In this document: positions 19,230 to 30,688 of the stretch, piece after piece
Layout: every line of letters begins with the position of its first letter
Numbering within the stretch: position 1 is the first letter of the stretch
Assembly: GCA_013368325.1 (NCBI GenBank)
Contig: JAACJK010000112.1
Span: 682,001-746,000 of the forward strand
Direction: 5' to 3'
DNA from: Ephemerocybe angulata
Lineage: Eukaryota; Basidiomycota; Agaricomycetes; Agaricales; Psathyrellaceae
DNA: 64,000 bases
Program-made: the position numbers and the translations under genes
Notes under the pieces: generated by a model
Database searches by the model: none
What the model was told of the DNA's origin: nothing
What the model saw: only the letters and a program-made list of their open reading frames with translations

Positions 19230-20300
19230 TTAGTTGATCTGTATACAGAAACGATATATGGAACCGAGCAGACGTACGACTTCGCTATAGGTGGTCCCGC
19301 TCACAACCGGCTGGGCGTTGATGTACGCCCTGACATCGCCCACGGGAGTGAGGAGCTTGCTCGTCGCCGTGGTCTTTATGACAAAGTACACAGGGACGGC
19401 CGCCCCGCCGCTCGAGTTAACCCACCAAGCTGACAGGGCACCTGTCAAGGGGTCTGCGCTCCACTGTGAGATTGTGCAAGGCAGGGAAAGGCGAACAGTT
19501 AGTGAAAAGTCGAAACCCAGGAAAGTCACTTGAACATACGATAGTCGTCTCGTAGTACGTGTTGAAGCCTGTGTTAACAGGTGTGCTTCCGAGGACACCT
19601 GGAGGTTTAAAATGTTTATACGATGCCCGAGCAGAGTCGAGAATCCATTATTCACGCACTGGATCTGACGCTTGAAGCCAATTGGAGGTAACTGTGGAAT
19701 ACGGTCAGATTCCGTCAGAAAGGGAGTCGGTGACAACGGCAAATGCTACACACTTTGCTGAACCCGCACCAATAACATTCGAGCTCGGTGTCGTTGTGGT
19801 CATCAAGTGAAGCTTCTGTGTAGTGCTGCCTGCCCAGAACAGCTCGAACTTCTGAAACGACGAGTACGGGGTTGTGAGGGAAAAGCTATACGGGGTGGTC
19901 TGGACCCCTCCGGATGCGCCGAGATAACCTTTCATTGTTCCATCGACGTAGACCCCAAAGTTGCAGGTCGTGCTAGATAGAGCATATGAGCCCCACCCCC
20001 CACCAGGTCGAGAAAGAGCTGAAATCAACATACGTAGGTGTTTTCGCCGCGGAAGGGAGGGCAGCACGAGCCGCGAGGCCTAGTCGACGGCCCAGTAAGT
20101 TACGGAAAGTTAGCGGAACGGGTGTTCTTACGCGTCGGAGAGAACAGGTTTTTGGGTGCAAGCAAGGGTAATCCACGCGCCAGCCTTTGGGCGTTGGTCT
20201 GCCTTCCAAACACGGTCTTGCTTGGGGTATTCGATTTTGCGAGAACCGAGGTACTAAACGCCATGACGAGGAGCCAGATTGCAGTGAGGGATGCCTTCAT
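19230..20300 (-). CDS. Secreted protein of unknown agaricomycete family with shared leader exon
   Basis: Six exons: 20300-20132, 20079-20034, 19972-19770, 19691-19656, 19598-19540 and 19463-19230. They sum to 747 nt, giving 248 aa. The signal peptide is LTAIWLLVMAFSTSVLAKS. A pro-like motif NAQRLARGLPLLAPKNLFSP follows and is cut by a phase-1 intron, exactly as in the two RlpA-like genes of this window. The mature part has FGVYVDGTMKGYLGAS, PYSSFQKFELFWAG, NTGFNTYYETTIWSADPLTG, ALSAWWVNSSGG and VGDVRAYINAQPV. The pattern 'YE-x-x-IW ... L-x-x-x-WVNSxG' is one I associate with an uncharacterised secreted agaricomycete family. No enzymatic motif seen. The last 15 codons may differ if a further intron exists. 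Confidence 0.8.
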
Positions 20301-22330
20301 TTCAATGGGCTGGTGGGGCGTTCGAGGCTGGAGAGTGTCGCGGCGTGGACGGCTAGAAGGAGGGAGAGGAAAGAGGCGCTATGGGAGGCTATGGGCGACA
20401 GCGCATTTCGAAATTATCGCGGCCTTAATATATCCAATGCGTTATCGTCGAGGAACCGATTTCAGGCCGATCCATTCGCTGTTCCTGGATGATTTAATCA
20501 GCTAGCGTGGGTGGCTTTGAAGCGGTGTCACATAAGTAGCATAAGCACAACACGCAAGCAGATCGAGGCGAGTCCTGCACTGCGCAGTGATTCTTGGGGC
20601 TCCTGCTTTCCCATTTTCAAGTGTGCGTCGAGTCCCAGAAAGCAGGCAGCCTCGCAGTCGTAAATTTTGACCTGGCAGCAGTCTGAGGGTCGGTTGGCCG
20701 CTGATTTGGGCGTTGTCGGAGAGAGCCGTTTTTAGCCGCCGACTACCCCCGCGCTCAACCGCAATCCCTGCCCTGACCAGCCCTGACCCCTGTCCTATTC
20801 CACGAGGTACCCATACGCGCTATTTTCGGTCAGGAACGCCGAACCACGGCCACACCGTTGGATCTATTTGCCAAAGCCCAAGCGCAGAGAGCAGTTATCC
20901 GAGTTCGGCATTGGTTCGCGAGCACAGCGAGGCCGGGGTTCTTCGAGAGAAATGGTCATACCGAGGCCCGAGTGCAGAGAAGCGAGATAAGTCATGAGAG
21001 GCCGGGATATGGAGAGAGTTCTAGAGACATAAAGCAAATTGAGGAAGTTGCAGAGGAGGAGCAATCAGTCAGGCGACCTCCCTAGGTTTAGCGTTGCCGT
21101 GAGCGCGTCGGCACCGGAACGTAGCATAGAAGAACTCACCAGCACCATTCACCTGTTGCTACAACCGTACCCTGCATAAAGGCTGCCTACGTCAAAGAAA
21201 ACGAATGTCCAGGATCTAGCTTGGGGAAAGCATGTTCATTGCACGATAGGGCCCAAGGCCGGCAAGTACCGCTACAACATATCATCGTCGGACTGGGCCC
21301 TGGGGGACTTTGAGATCAGCGTAGATTCAGCTCAGGAAGGTTCAAGAGAAGCCATATTTCAGTTGGTATTAGCAGACAGTATCCATGCGATCCAGGAAAG
21401 TCGGCTAAGGACACCGTGGTGGTTTGAATGTAAGAAGGCGGAAGAATGAATTCGTCGGATGACGGGTTCAGTCGTGTGAATCACCTTCCAAAAGAATGTC
21501 CCGACGAATGATGCCTTCTGCGGCTTAGCGGCCGACACGGGCGCTAATGTCAACAAAATGTCAAAGCGCGAGACCTCGCTGACAAAAGGGATCCCAGGAG
21601 GTCCTGAGGAGGGATGGGTACTATGGAATGCAGAGGGAATATGCTGGTATTTTCACGTAGCAACCCATGAGCAAAGCTTCCCAGAACGTGACACCAGAGT
21701 GAACAAATGGTCCCCGCCGTCGCAAGCTACCAGGAAGAGGGCTTATTGTCAGATGCAGACCCTAGCTATGTGAAAGAAGTAGCATTTCTTTCTCCTGAAA
21801 CATTCCTTAACCCCTCAACAACCCCCTGCGCCTGCACAAACTCCTCCACATCCGCCACAGGGTAGAGCACCTAGTGGCGAGTCGTCTCCCTCAATTGTTC
21901 GTAAGACGAAGAAGATTGCGACGGCGTTGGTGCTTGCGTTGGTAATGTCGCTGTTTCTGTTGATTCGTGCAATGCCGATACCAGCTGCCCTGAACACGAG
22001 CGAATGACGCCGCCGGGCGCCTATCTATACGCAGCACTTTATGGACTCGCTAGGGGTAGCGGAAGGGTATTGGCCCGTCCAGCTCATGGCTCAGCCTAAC
22101 ATACAGACTCTGATACGAGCTTCCAATCAAAAGTTGCGGTGCGTGAGCGCGGCCACGGTTCGGGGAATACCTGAACATTCGCCGCTCGTCGCCGTGGGAG
22201 AATATCTGTTGGCGGCAGCCCATCACACCCATAAGAAGCGACCGACATTGATCTCAATCTTGGACATCAACCACGACCACAACTCAAAGTTCTTGCCAGT
22301 AGTCCCCAAAGCCTATCTATCGCTTTCTCC
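20301..22330. other. Mostly intergenic; possible 3' part of an unknown membrane protein near 21.5-22.0 kb
   Basis: On the plus strand a stretch ending at a TGA at 22004-22006 reads PQGRAPSGESSPSIVRKTKK and then a hydrophobic helix, IATALVLALVMSLFLLIRAM. It is preceded by a Pro-rich segment (PPAPAQTPPHPPQ) after a possible acceptor near 21782. An upstream frame (GWVLWNAEGICWYFHVATHE) is protein-like. I cannot assemble a full gene. The rest (20301-21540, 22010-22330) shows nothing. Confidence 0.3.
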
Positions 22331-22818
22331 AAGATGGTCCAAGAACAGGCCACGTCCATCTCAGAACTACTCTACAACAACGCTCCTACAAACAACCTCG
22401 ACCTCTCGATCATCGAAGCCCTGCGAGGATCGCAGAACTCCGCGACGAACTCAAGAGCCTAGAACAGCAGCTTCACCTACACAAATGCGTGTTCTCTCCC
22501 CCGCGACGGATACCTACGGATTCAGCCAAACCTTTGTGGTCCGCCTACGACACGGACGGTTGGGGACGAGATAGGCAATGCTTGTCTACGATTACTCTCG
22601 TCTGCAAGCGATGGCGTGACGTAGCCTATAACGCTGGACATCTCTCGGCCGTACAAAAAGTGGAGATCCCCAAATTGACTCAGACAATGCGATACACTCC
22701 TCCGGTGGTACGGCCGGACGGAGGGTACCATCTTACAGTCGCCTTGTGGATATCATCGTCTGTGCCGGCCCCCTTCCAATTCCTCGACCGGCCACGGCCT
22801 CCCAACGATGCTTTCTGA
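22331..22818 (+). pseudogene. Truncated, frameshifted F-box-type protein
   Basis: An opening frame (ATG at 22331, TSISELLYNNAPTNNLDLS) breaks after EALR near 22422. The neighbouring frame resumes with IAELRDELKSLEQQLHLHKC, SPPRRIPTD and ITLVCKRWRDVAYNAG. This is the usual agaricomycete layout of a coiled coil, then SP-x-RRIPTDVLREIF, then the VCxRWR helix of the F-box. The shift is one base, and the central 'VLREIF' helix is missing (replaced by SAKPLWSAYDTDGW). The LRR-like part normally found downstream is absent, as the frame stops at 22818. F-box proteins recruit substrates to SCF ubiquitin ligases. This copy looks inactive. Confidence 0.6.
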
Positions 22819-23118
22819 AACCGCCGCCCCGCGTGCCACTGCTGCAGGAACCGGCCCCCGTCACTCTTGAGATCGAAATAAGCGCTCATCACGTTTCTCT
22901 CTCTTATTTCCTCGTGGTGCCCACTTCCGCTATCACAATGGGGTTTCTTCGCAAATTGAAACTGGGTATGTGATGTGTATACAGATTCGCAGGTAGCACT
23001 ACCCCCTTATCAAGTGTTCCCGGGTTGAGCCCGGGCGCCTCTTGTGTCGATCGATGCTGGACATACATATGTACAAACCTGATCTTCCAACCGTTTTCGG
23101 CCGTTGTCCAACAGCAAG
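22819..23118. other. Intergenic
   Basis: A 300-bp gap between the broken F-box gene and the 3' end of the arrestin-like gene; nothing seen. Confidence 0.4.
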
Positions 23119-24931
23119 TTAACGGCACATCCTAGTCATCCGGAGATACTGGACCTCCTGAACCCTGGAACCATCCTTCAACTTCCGTGGAGGCGGGGGA
23201 GTGAATGGCGTTGGAACAGGGCCGTGCTTAGCGTGCGCAGTGGCGATTCTGACAGGAAACTCTACTAGGGGCTCGGTGATGCTCGATAACGGTAAAACAC
23301 TTGCAGCGCTGCCTCTCCTCCCATGCGCCACTATTCTTGATGATTGAGGGACGAGGCGGACGTCGAGATCGGGAGATGCTTTGATGGAGACCGTGACCGC
23401 ATACTGTTGAAGAATCAGACCGGGATAACTTATAAGTAACTGGAGTCAAGCGGTATTCAAATGACCTTGAACTCACAGAAACATTTAGAAATGGAGTTTC
23501 ACAGGAAGGCAGGTGGCCAACATCGAGGTGGATCTCCCCCTCCAAGTTAAAGGTCCCCCCACCGACATCCCGGGGTGTCCACCACACAGCCTCCTCACAT
23601 GCATTCATGCTCCTCGCCCGCTCGTCTCTCGACCCACCAGCTTTGAAATCACTACCGAACTTGGCCGACAGCGCCTGCCGCGAATCCTGGTGGTACTGAA
23701 CGCGCTGCGTAAGCCCGAGAGACACGCATTGCTGCTTCGTGAAGGCGGCGAGGAGGATGTTGCTGAGACGACTGTGCTCCGAGGCTCGTGCGACGCGGGT
23801 ATTCTTGCAAATGAGATAGCAAGGGATGACTGTCCCCCTGGTGTATGTACTTGGGTTTGCGATGTATGCCTTGGGGACGGGTATGAGTGAGGAATGGTGA
23901 GATTCATGAGAAAGAGGGGCGTACTGTGCACTCGATATCGATAGCAATGGGGTCGAATCCTCCGTTCCTTGATTCGGAAACCCGAAGTTCCATTCGTTCT
24001 ATTTCTTGCCACCCAGCGGGGTCCTGCTCCGGTCCTAAGAGGGGGGCTTCGCTCACATAGGCGCCGGCCCGCAAGGGACCCAGTGACGGTGGTCGGATAA
24101 GTGGGATGTAAAGAACGTTGGCAATGGCTCTGTAGATACGTCAGAAATAAGGTTAAAGGCTGTCCATTACAGCAGGCAAAACTAGAACATACCGATGTTT
24201 TGTATCCAATAGTCCTGCCGTCGTGATCTTCAAGACGACCTCGTAGGTTACGTTCGCATTGACCCCGCGTTCCAGGACAGTTTGCGGCGTCAGATAGGTA
24301 CCAGTCTCTCCGGTGCCTTGCGGAATCGTGCTATTCCGCTTTGAGGCACTGGAAGGGGTGCTCCTGATCTCGGCCGGAAATGGGAATGAGAACGGCCATT
24401 CGAAAAAGCACTGGAGCTTTCCTGTCGCTGAAGAAGTGGGCCCAGCAACAGATGCCTTGCTCCAGATTGGGTGAACGACCTCGAGGAATGTGTGGCTGCC
24501 TTCTGAAAGCGAGCTCGTCACCATCCGGCCGCGCAGCTGCCATCGGCATATCAGCATGGCACGAACTGACTTGGAACTGACTTGGAACTGACAACCGCCA
24601 CATAAGTACTCACCAGTACAGCGATAGATGTAACCGTCCGAGGGCGCTTCAAATTCAGCATTACAGATCCCTTTATATTCTCTCCGCCAGTATATCGTGG
24701 GCGCTGGAGCGCAGCGGGGACTCTGCTGAAGAGACGTAGAGTCGCCCATGGGTAAGAATCGCCTGCGGAGTTTGTGTTCTTCGCGATACAGAAATCGAAA
24801 GCTTGACGAGATTCCCTTTCGCCCGGGTGGGGCCGATCAAGAGATGAGATGTCAAAGTCGTCTGGGGCTGGGTAAAGAGGGAGGGTGTTGAGGGAAAGGG
24901 TGGAATAACGAGGAGGGTTCGCGGCTTCCAT
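23119..24931 (-). CDS. Arrestin-like (N-domain) protein
   Basis: A multi-exon gene read from several open stretches joined at GT/AG sites. It starts MEAANPPRYSTLSLNTLPLY and ends RVQEVQYLRMTRMCR. The arrestin N-domain signature is seen in RYTGGENIKGSVMLNLKRP followed by VTSIAVLV, then the second strand block (LRGRMVTSSLSEGSHTFLE, LQCFFEWPFSFPFPAEI) and ANVTYEVVLKITTAGL. Later exons carry the C-domain-like TRGTVIPCYLICK, FNLEGEIHLDVGHLPS and a Pro-rich end (TPFTPPPPRKLKDG). Fungal arrestin-like proteins act as adaptors for ubiquitin ligases in endocytosis or signalling. No PPxY motif was found here. The exact exon borders in 23330-24150 are less certain than the family call. Confidence 0.7.
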
Positions 24932-25917
24932 TTGTCAGGCTAGATAGAGACTGACATGTGCAGGTGTGCGAATGACACCAGCCTGGATTGCATCTACGGT
25001 TATAAACCCTGAGCGGCGAGGAAAATGACCAACCAACCGTTCCTGCCTTTTACTGGTATAACAATAGCCTCTGGTGCTGATTCTGAGCGTTGGAGCTGAA
25101 ACATAGCTAAGACAATTGTACGAGCAAGCCCATGACCAGCTGGTGTCGTTCGGGTAGGAGATGTAGGAGATTTTACCGGGTTATCCGAAGCACCAAGCGA
25201 GAGGAAGTTGACAGCAAACTCACCGATTGGTGCAGCCACAAAAATGACAACGATGTAGGAGTCCAGGGACGGTTCCTTTGCGCCTCGAGGGAAGTGAAGA
25301 ACCATCAATGGGCCAAGTGGTATATCCACAACACAGCATCACCGTACACGTTTTCGCAGTATATTGAGCTTATGAACATTGAACAGACGATCCACTAGAC
25401 ATTATCAGAGGACAAACAGGTCGTCAAGGCCACACATGCTGCAGTCCATGTTGTTGTTCAGAGGACCGCAGAACCATCAACCCTCCAACCCAACGCCTCA
25501 TTTACATCTATATAATCTGGGCGCTTGCAACATTGATATAACCGGAAGACAATAGGGCAAGCCTGGAGACGCTTGTTCCACCAGATCCGTTAAGTCCGTA
25601 TGGTGGAGTTAAAGAGAGTCAGAGAGATTGAGGGGGCAAGAACGGAGCTACATAGACGTTGGCTCGAAAGAGGGCTCAGGCTGACCGGCGTTCATGAGTC
25701 GCTGCGTGGCAAGAAACCTCGAGGTAGAGAGCAGCCGGCCGCACTGTACTCGCCCTTTCCACCCGCGACTTTCCAGCATCCCAATCAACGAGCGGACTGC
25801 GTCGCCCGTGCACTGTTAAAACTGGACTCGCTTGGTTTTGCACACCCATTCCCCAGCCCCTTTCCACCCAGCTCAGTTCCCTCTCCCTCTCCCCACCCAA
25901 CCCACAACCGTAGCGAG
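24932..25917. other. Intergenic
   Basis: A 109-codon frame at 25000-25329 (minus) lacks recognisable features. A frame open from 25600 runs into the coiled-coil gene, but its first 100 codons look non-coding. No gene supported. Confidence 0.35.
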
Positions 25918-26664
25918 ATGCCAATGACCACTCGGAAAAGTTCGAAGAGAACGCGATCCACCAACCCCACCGCAGACCGTCCACTGGCAAACAAACGCCC
26001 AAGGCTATCGGATTCGGAGACACAGGCAGATGGTGACCACGACGCAATCATTACGACCGTCGTAGAAGTTGCATCAGACTCGGAATTCCCCACTCCGAGC
26101 TCCAACGCGAGGCGAGAGCAGAAGCAGAACGGCAACCTGGAAGACGCACTCGTGGCCCTCACGAGGTCCCTAGAGCGGCGGGACGCCGCAGAACTCGACG
26201 CGCAGCACCTCGAAAACGCCGCCTTACGTCGCCAGCTCGGCGAGAAAGAGGCTAATACTTAAGTATACCATCGACACTGGTTCTGCCAGTGCATCCCCGG
26301 CATCATTCCTCTGCCGAGTCCGGAGTCGAAGTCGGACGACAACCCCTTGTCAATGTCCGTCCACCTCCGACTGCTATCACCCCAACGAGTCAACCCCCAC
26401 CCCCACCCTCTTCCGATTCCCTCCTCGCTCGCATCCGAGGGGACTCCGGAGCCCGAAAACGCCGTCCTGACCGAAAAGCTCACCGAGTGCAACGCCCAGA
26501 GCGCATGGGCCGCCGCTCACCGACGCACACGCGATTTTCTCCACCACGGACTCGGAAGAGCGAGCTCCAGTGCGAGGGCGCGCACCCGCAAGCGTGCGCA
26601 TGTACATGGATTTCCTATGTATCAGCTTCTCGGAGCCCGCCCGAGAGTGAGCCAGCCGCTTTAA
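25918..26664 (+). pseudogene. Decayed paralogue of the coiled-coil protein at 34.4-35.3 kb
   Basis: From ATG 25918 the frame gives a basic Ser-rich start (KSSKRTRSTNPTAD, NKRPRLSDSE). A coiled coil follows, LEDALVALTRSLERRDA then LENAALRRQLGEKEANT, and a stop at 26260-26262. The homologous blocks of the second half continue in other frames: TPTSQPPPPPSSDSLLARI in one, then ENAVLTEKLTECNA (26456-26497) in another. The paralogue on the minus strand has ILENALAALTRALQRRD, LRRQLVEKEVDID, PTPTSSSSLLLEANL and ENAVLTEKLAECNA in the same order. The two frame changes relative to that copy suggest this one is inactive, unless unrecognised introns repair it. Function unknown. Confidence 0.55.
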
Positions 26665-26984
26665 GGGTGTTCTGTCGCCAAAGAATCAATCAATCGGGGT
26701 GACGGACGGAGCGGGTTGGAACTTGGATGGGCGGGTGGCTGGGTAGTGGTGGGTGGATGGACGACTGCGGATGAGGGAGCTGCTTGCTGCCTGGAAGAGA
26801 GGGAGGAGACATGCGCAAGACATGCGCATCGCTTACCGTCCGTCCGATGCAGGTCTCTCGGACATCTGTACGACGTATTGCTCGTAGTACTTCGTGGCTT
26901 ACGATGCAATTCGTCGGTACACCAGGAGGAATGTGAGATTGGGTTCATAAAAGTACATGTGCGAGCAGATGGGTGTGGTGGGTG
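26665..26984. other. Short intergenic stretch
   Basis: 3' side of SEM1. A GGTGGGTGGATGG-like G-rich stretch lies at 26730-26762 on the plus strand; otherwise nothing. Confidence 0.4.
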
Positions 26985-27467
26985 CTATGTCTCCATCGCG
27001 TCCGAGCCTTTGGTCTTTGCGAGTTCGCTCCTACGAAAGGCAAGATAGTGTCAGAGAGCCGAAGACTAAGACAGTCGACGTCGACGTAGAAGGGAGAAAA
27101 AAGGACGCACCTGAGCTGCACGCTGAAATCGTCCTCGATATCATCGTCGTCCCAGTTATCCTCCCACAGCTTATCCCCCGCGCTCTTCGCCGCGCCCGGG
27201 GCCGCCCCGCCAAGATGCGCCAAGTCCGTCTGCGCGTCGTCCCAATCTACAATCGTATAAGCATCACCGAAGAAGGATAGAGAGCACGATCGATCATCAG
27301 GGTCAAGAGAGGAGGAGCGAAAACGCACCAGCAGCAGCAAACTCCTCAAACTCATCGTCCTCCTCAAGAACCCCCAAACTCTGCGCAGCATCCACATTGG
27401 CAGCCTTCGCCACAACAGGCTTCACACTCTCGCTCTTGCCCTCTTTCGAATTCGTTGTGCTCGACAT
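26985..27467 (-). CDS. SEM1: Sem1/DSS1, proteasome lid and TREX-2 subunit
   Basis: A small, acidic, disordered protein of the 26S proteasome lid that also binds TREX-2, COP9-like and BRCA2-type complexes. The coding sequence starts at 27467, and three exons are read with in-frame GT/AG junctions, giving about 105 aa. The hallmark motifs are visible: LGVLEEDDEFEEF, then DWDDAQTD, then LWEDNWDDDDIEDDFSVQLR. The last exon adds SELAKTKGSDAMET. An in-frame upstream ATG at 27488 would add MTTTTTT from a CCA run; this is judged to be leader. It diverges from RSM10 across 238 bp. The family is certain from the acidic double motif. Confidence 0.93.
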
Positions 27468-27705
27468 CGTAGTGGTGGTGGTGGTCAATGCTCAAACAGC
27501 GTTGAAAGCCCGGCATCAATGAATATGACGCGTCGCGTGCGACCCACCTTCCCAAAGTGCTCGCATCACGCTGACTAAGCTGAAATTCAAAGTTTGCAGC
27601 GGCGACACGAGCGGGTCCGACGTTCACCACGTCCGTCTGTTGTCCCTCCGTCCGTTTGGGCTCCCTCTCGAGTCTCCTTGCCTACGTACCTGCGTACCTG
27701 CTATC
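27468..27705. promoter_or_regulatory. Bidirectional promoter region SEM1/RSM10
   Basis: 238 bp between divergent start codons. It carries a GTGGTGGTGGTGG run immediately 5' of SEM1, as mago has. No TATA box seen. Confidence 0.55.
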
Positions 27706-28990
27706 ATGCTGTTCCGAGCCGCGCTCAGAGGCGCGTCCGCCGCTGCCGCCGCCGCTCCCTGTGCGCGCAGAGCCGTCGTAGGCCGCGCGCACCGCTTCGC
27801 GAGCACCGTCACGGGGTGAGTGCGACGCGGGATCCTCCCTCCCTCTGCCTGGGTGCCTGGCTGACTGGTGTCTTTCCTGCGCATCTTATCTCCTCTAGTA
27901 CGCCCAGCACCCCGAAAGCCGCGCCGACGACAGAGAAGGTGGAGAAGGTGGAGGTGAAGGTGGATGTGAAGGTGGAGAAGACGACGGTGGCCGCCTCCTC
28001 CGAGGCTGCTTCCCCCGCCTCCACTCCTAACCTCGCCGCGCAAGACAAAGAGTCCGACGACCTTTTGTACGTCGCCTCCCTCCCTCCCCCATAGCCTAAA
28101 CGAAACTAACCCACCCGTGTAGGAACAACGCCCTCCTCGAGTACGTATTGCCTCCTCTTACCTCCCATTACCACCGGACAGACAGACTGATTGATGTATA
28201 GAGCGCTAAAAGAGATCCAGCTCGAAGCTGAGCCCGCCGCCGAGCCGCTCGTCGTGACAGGCTACGACGAGCCCGTCTTCGCAGCTCTGTACGTCCCTCC
28301 CTCCCCTCTCCCTCCCTCCCTCTCCCTTCCCCACAACCCACTAACACCCCCTTCTCTAGCCCCGCCACGAACCCGCGCTACCCCTCCCCCTCCTCCCTCC
28401 CCCTTCCCGCCCCCTCCTCTCCTTCAGAAGCACCCACCTCAGAGGAAGAATACCACGCCACCCTAATCCACGGCCGCTCCTCCCTCCCGCCAGTCCACCA
28501 CACCCCCCCCTACACCCTCCCCGTCGCGCAACTCCACTTCCGCTCCCACAGCCCCAAGCTCCTCGACTTCTTCGTGCACTTCTCCCTGCACGCCGCCGCC
28601 TCCCTCGGTATCCCCGTCTCCAAACCCGCAAAGCTCCCTACGCAAAGGAGTATGTGGACGGTGCCCAAGAGTCCGTTCGTGCATAAGAGCAGTCAGGAGA
28701 ACTTTGAGAGACGCACGCATAAGAGGGTTGTGAAGGCGTGGGATGCGGATGCGGAGGTTGTGGAGAGGTGGGTGGGGTATTTGAGGAGGCATGCGATGGG
28801 GGGTGTTGGGGTGCGGGTTGTGAGGTGGGAGAGGGCGCCTTTGGGGGTTGGGAGGGAGACGCTTGGAGGGGTGAAGGAGAGGGTGGGGGTGGAGGGGAGG
28901 AAGGTGCCCGGGGAGGAGGTGAGGAGGCTTGCGGAGAGGATTGTGGAGGTTGAGGGGGGGAAGGTGGGGGAGGTGAAGGTGAAGGCGTAG
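27706..28990 (+). CDS. RSM10: Mitochondrial small-subunit ribosomal protein S10 (uS10m)
   Basis: Five exons: 27706-27815, 27899-28066, 28123-28140 (only 18 nt), 28202-28288 and 28360-28990. They sum to 1014 nt, giving 337 aa. The N-terminus is an Ala/Arg-rich mitochondrial presequence (FRAALRGASAAAAAAPCARR), then an Ala/Glu/Lys-rich linker. The S10 domain covers about residues 175-260: PVAQLHFRSHSPKLLDFFVH, PAKLPTQRSMWTVPKSPFVH and KSSQENFERRTHKRVVKAWD. It functions in the mitochondrial ribosome 30S-type head. The C-terminal 70 residues are Gly/Val/Glu-rich and come from an extremely G-rich coding strand, while exon 5's start is C-rich (see findings). The start was chosen by the presequence and absence of earlier in-frame Met. 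Confidence 0.92.
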
Positions 28991-30688
28991 TGTTTTTGTT
29001 TTGTTTATAGAGTTTCTTCTGTTTTCTTCTCTAATTGATATCGTTTGGTTTTTCTGTGTGGCTATGTGCTATGTGCGTGTGCGTATTGGGTGCCAGAGGT
29101 GGTGAGTATCTTTGTGCGAACGATTGGGAGGTTGGCAAGACGCTACGCTATGCGACGCGAAGGGAGGGGAAGGACGGGAAACGAAACGAAAGGAGAGGTC
29201 TAGGTGTAAGTGACCATTTGGTTACGGGTTTTCTCTCATTTCGCGACCCGTCTGAATCCGCGAGTGGACGAAGGCCTCCTCAGACATGTTGGTCTATCGC
29301 CGTGTTAACGTTTCGATTCAGATCTAGCCGACTTGGTACGTTTATGAACCTGGATCCTCCTGAAAGATGGTCTATATGACGTCCATGCCTGGTACATACA
29401 CATAGACGTCGACATCCTCGGGCTGAATGAGCACCAAGAGATTTGGGGTGGTGGAACTTGAAGGACAGCTCACAGCCTACGATGTGGCGGCATTCATCGA
29501 ATCGAATGCTTGACAGGCAGTTTGCATTCAGGAAAAGTATAAGTAAGTATGTAAGTATGTACGTGAACTTGAAGGCCCGGGAGGATCGTGAATTTCGCCG
29601 CCCCCTGCCCCCCGTCCGCCCGTCCGTCTGCTTCGCCCTTGACAAAATGCAGATCTTCTTACTAGTACATAACCCTCGTCTACCTAACTTTCTCCGAGTC
29701 GCTCGCTACGTGCACAACGGCAACAGGCCTACCCAGAACAGGATGAGCATTGACCTTGAGGTGGATCCGCTGTCGAATTCCATTCCAGCCTTGGATTCAG
29801 ACGAGTGCGTTGAGGATGAGATGAGGATGTGGATGAGGAGTGGAACGCCACCGTTGCGGTCGAGGAGTTTGCAATTTCCCTCCACTTTACTGAATCTACT
29901 TCGTCGTTGATATGGGTTTGGCGCTTAAAGCGCGGGCGCCTGTTCCTTCTGGTGGGTACGCCGGTCCATCGTATACGTTTTGCCAGAACCACCCGCTCAT
30001 ATATTCTATACTTACTTGATACTTGATACGCTGGCAGCACGTATGTACATACGGTTCTCATGTGCCTTCGCGCGCGGTCCAAGCAAACTGTTGGCGCGAG
30101 CAGGGCTTCGTTAATCGGTCCTGGAGGCAGCGCAGTTGTGTCTGTCTTCCCCCTTCAGCTTCAGAGGGTGAGCAGGCAGGTCCAAGTGCCGGCCTGGGTC
30201 AGACGTATTACGCTCTATGTAAGTACTTAGTTTGAGCTTTTGGACTCTGGAGAAGCGAGTCGTCTCCAGTCGAGCCAGGGTCATATTTTCGTGTTTCACG
30301 ACGGCTGTAATTTTTTCCAAGAGGCAGCGTTCCGAACAAATCAGCGCCACATGGCGAAACCGAGGTGAGATTGGTACTGATACTTACTTAGTGCGAAAAT
30401 CAGTGTCACTAGCTGCCAGCGAGTTCCCAAGTAGACGCTCTTGGACGGGTCTGCCTGGACATGGCCTGAGCCTTGGATTCTCATTTCTGGGAGATAGACT
30501 AGTTACTGGAGAGTCTATTGCAAGGCCTGTTTCCCCACTTTTCTCGCTTGATGCTCTTGCCCCACACTGCCATCACGGATTCCAATCGACTTCTACGGTT
30601 GATCGTCTAATGATCCACATGATATCTTCGCTTAGAAGTATTGCATTTCAACGATGTTGGAGTAATTCATGTAGTACATCATGAGGAC
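28991..30688. other. Intergenic, no secure gene
   Basis: Weak frames such as 29743-29910 (DLEVDPLSNSIPALDSDECV) and 29829-30026 overlap each other with no splice logic. No RNA gene recognised. Confidence 0.35.

Noticed and set aside
28356..28792. Arg/Gly-rich minus frames opposite RSM10
   Set aside because: They arise from the C-rich coding strand; no protein features.
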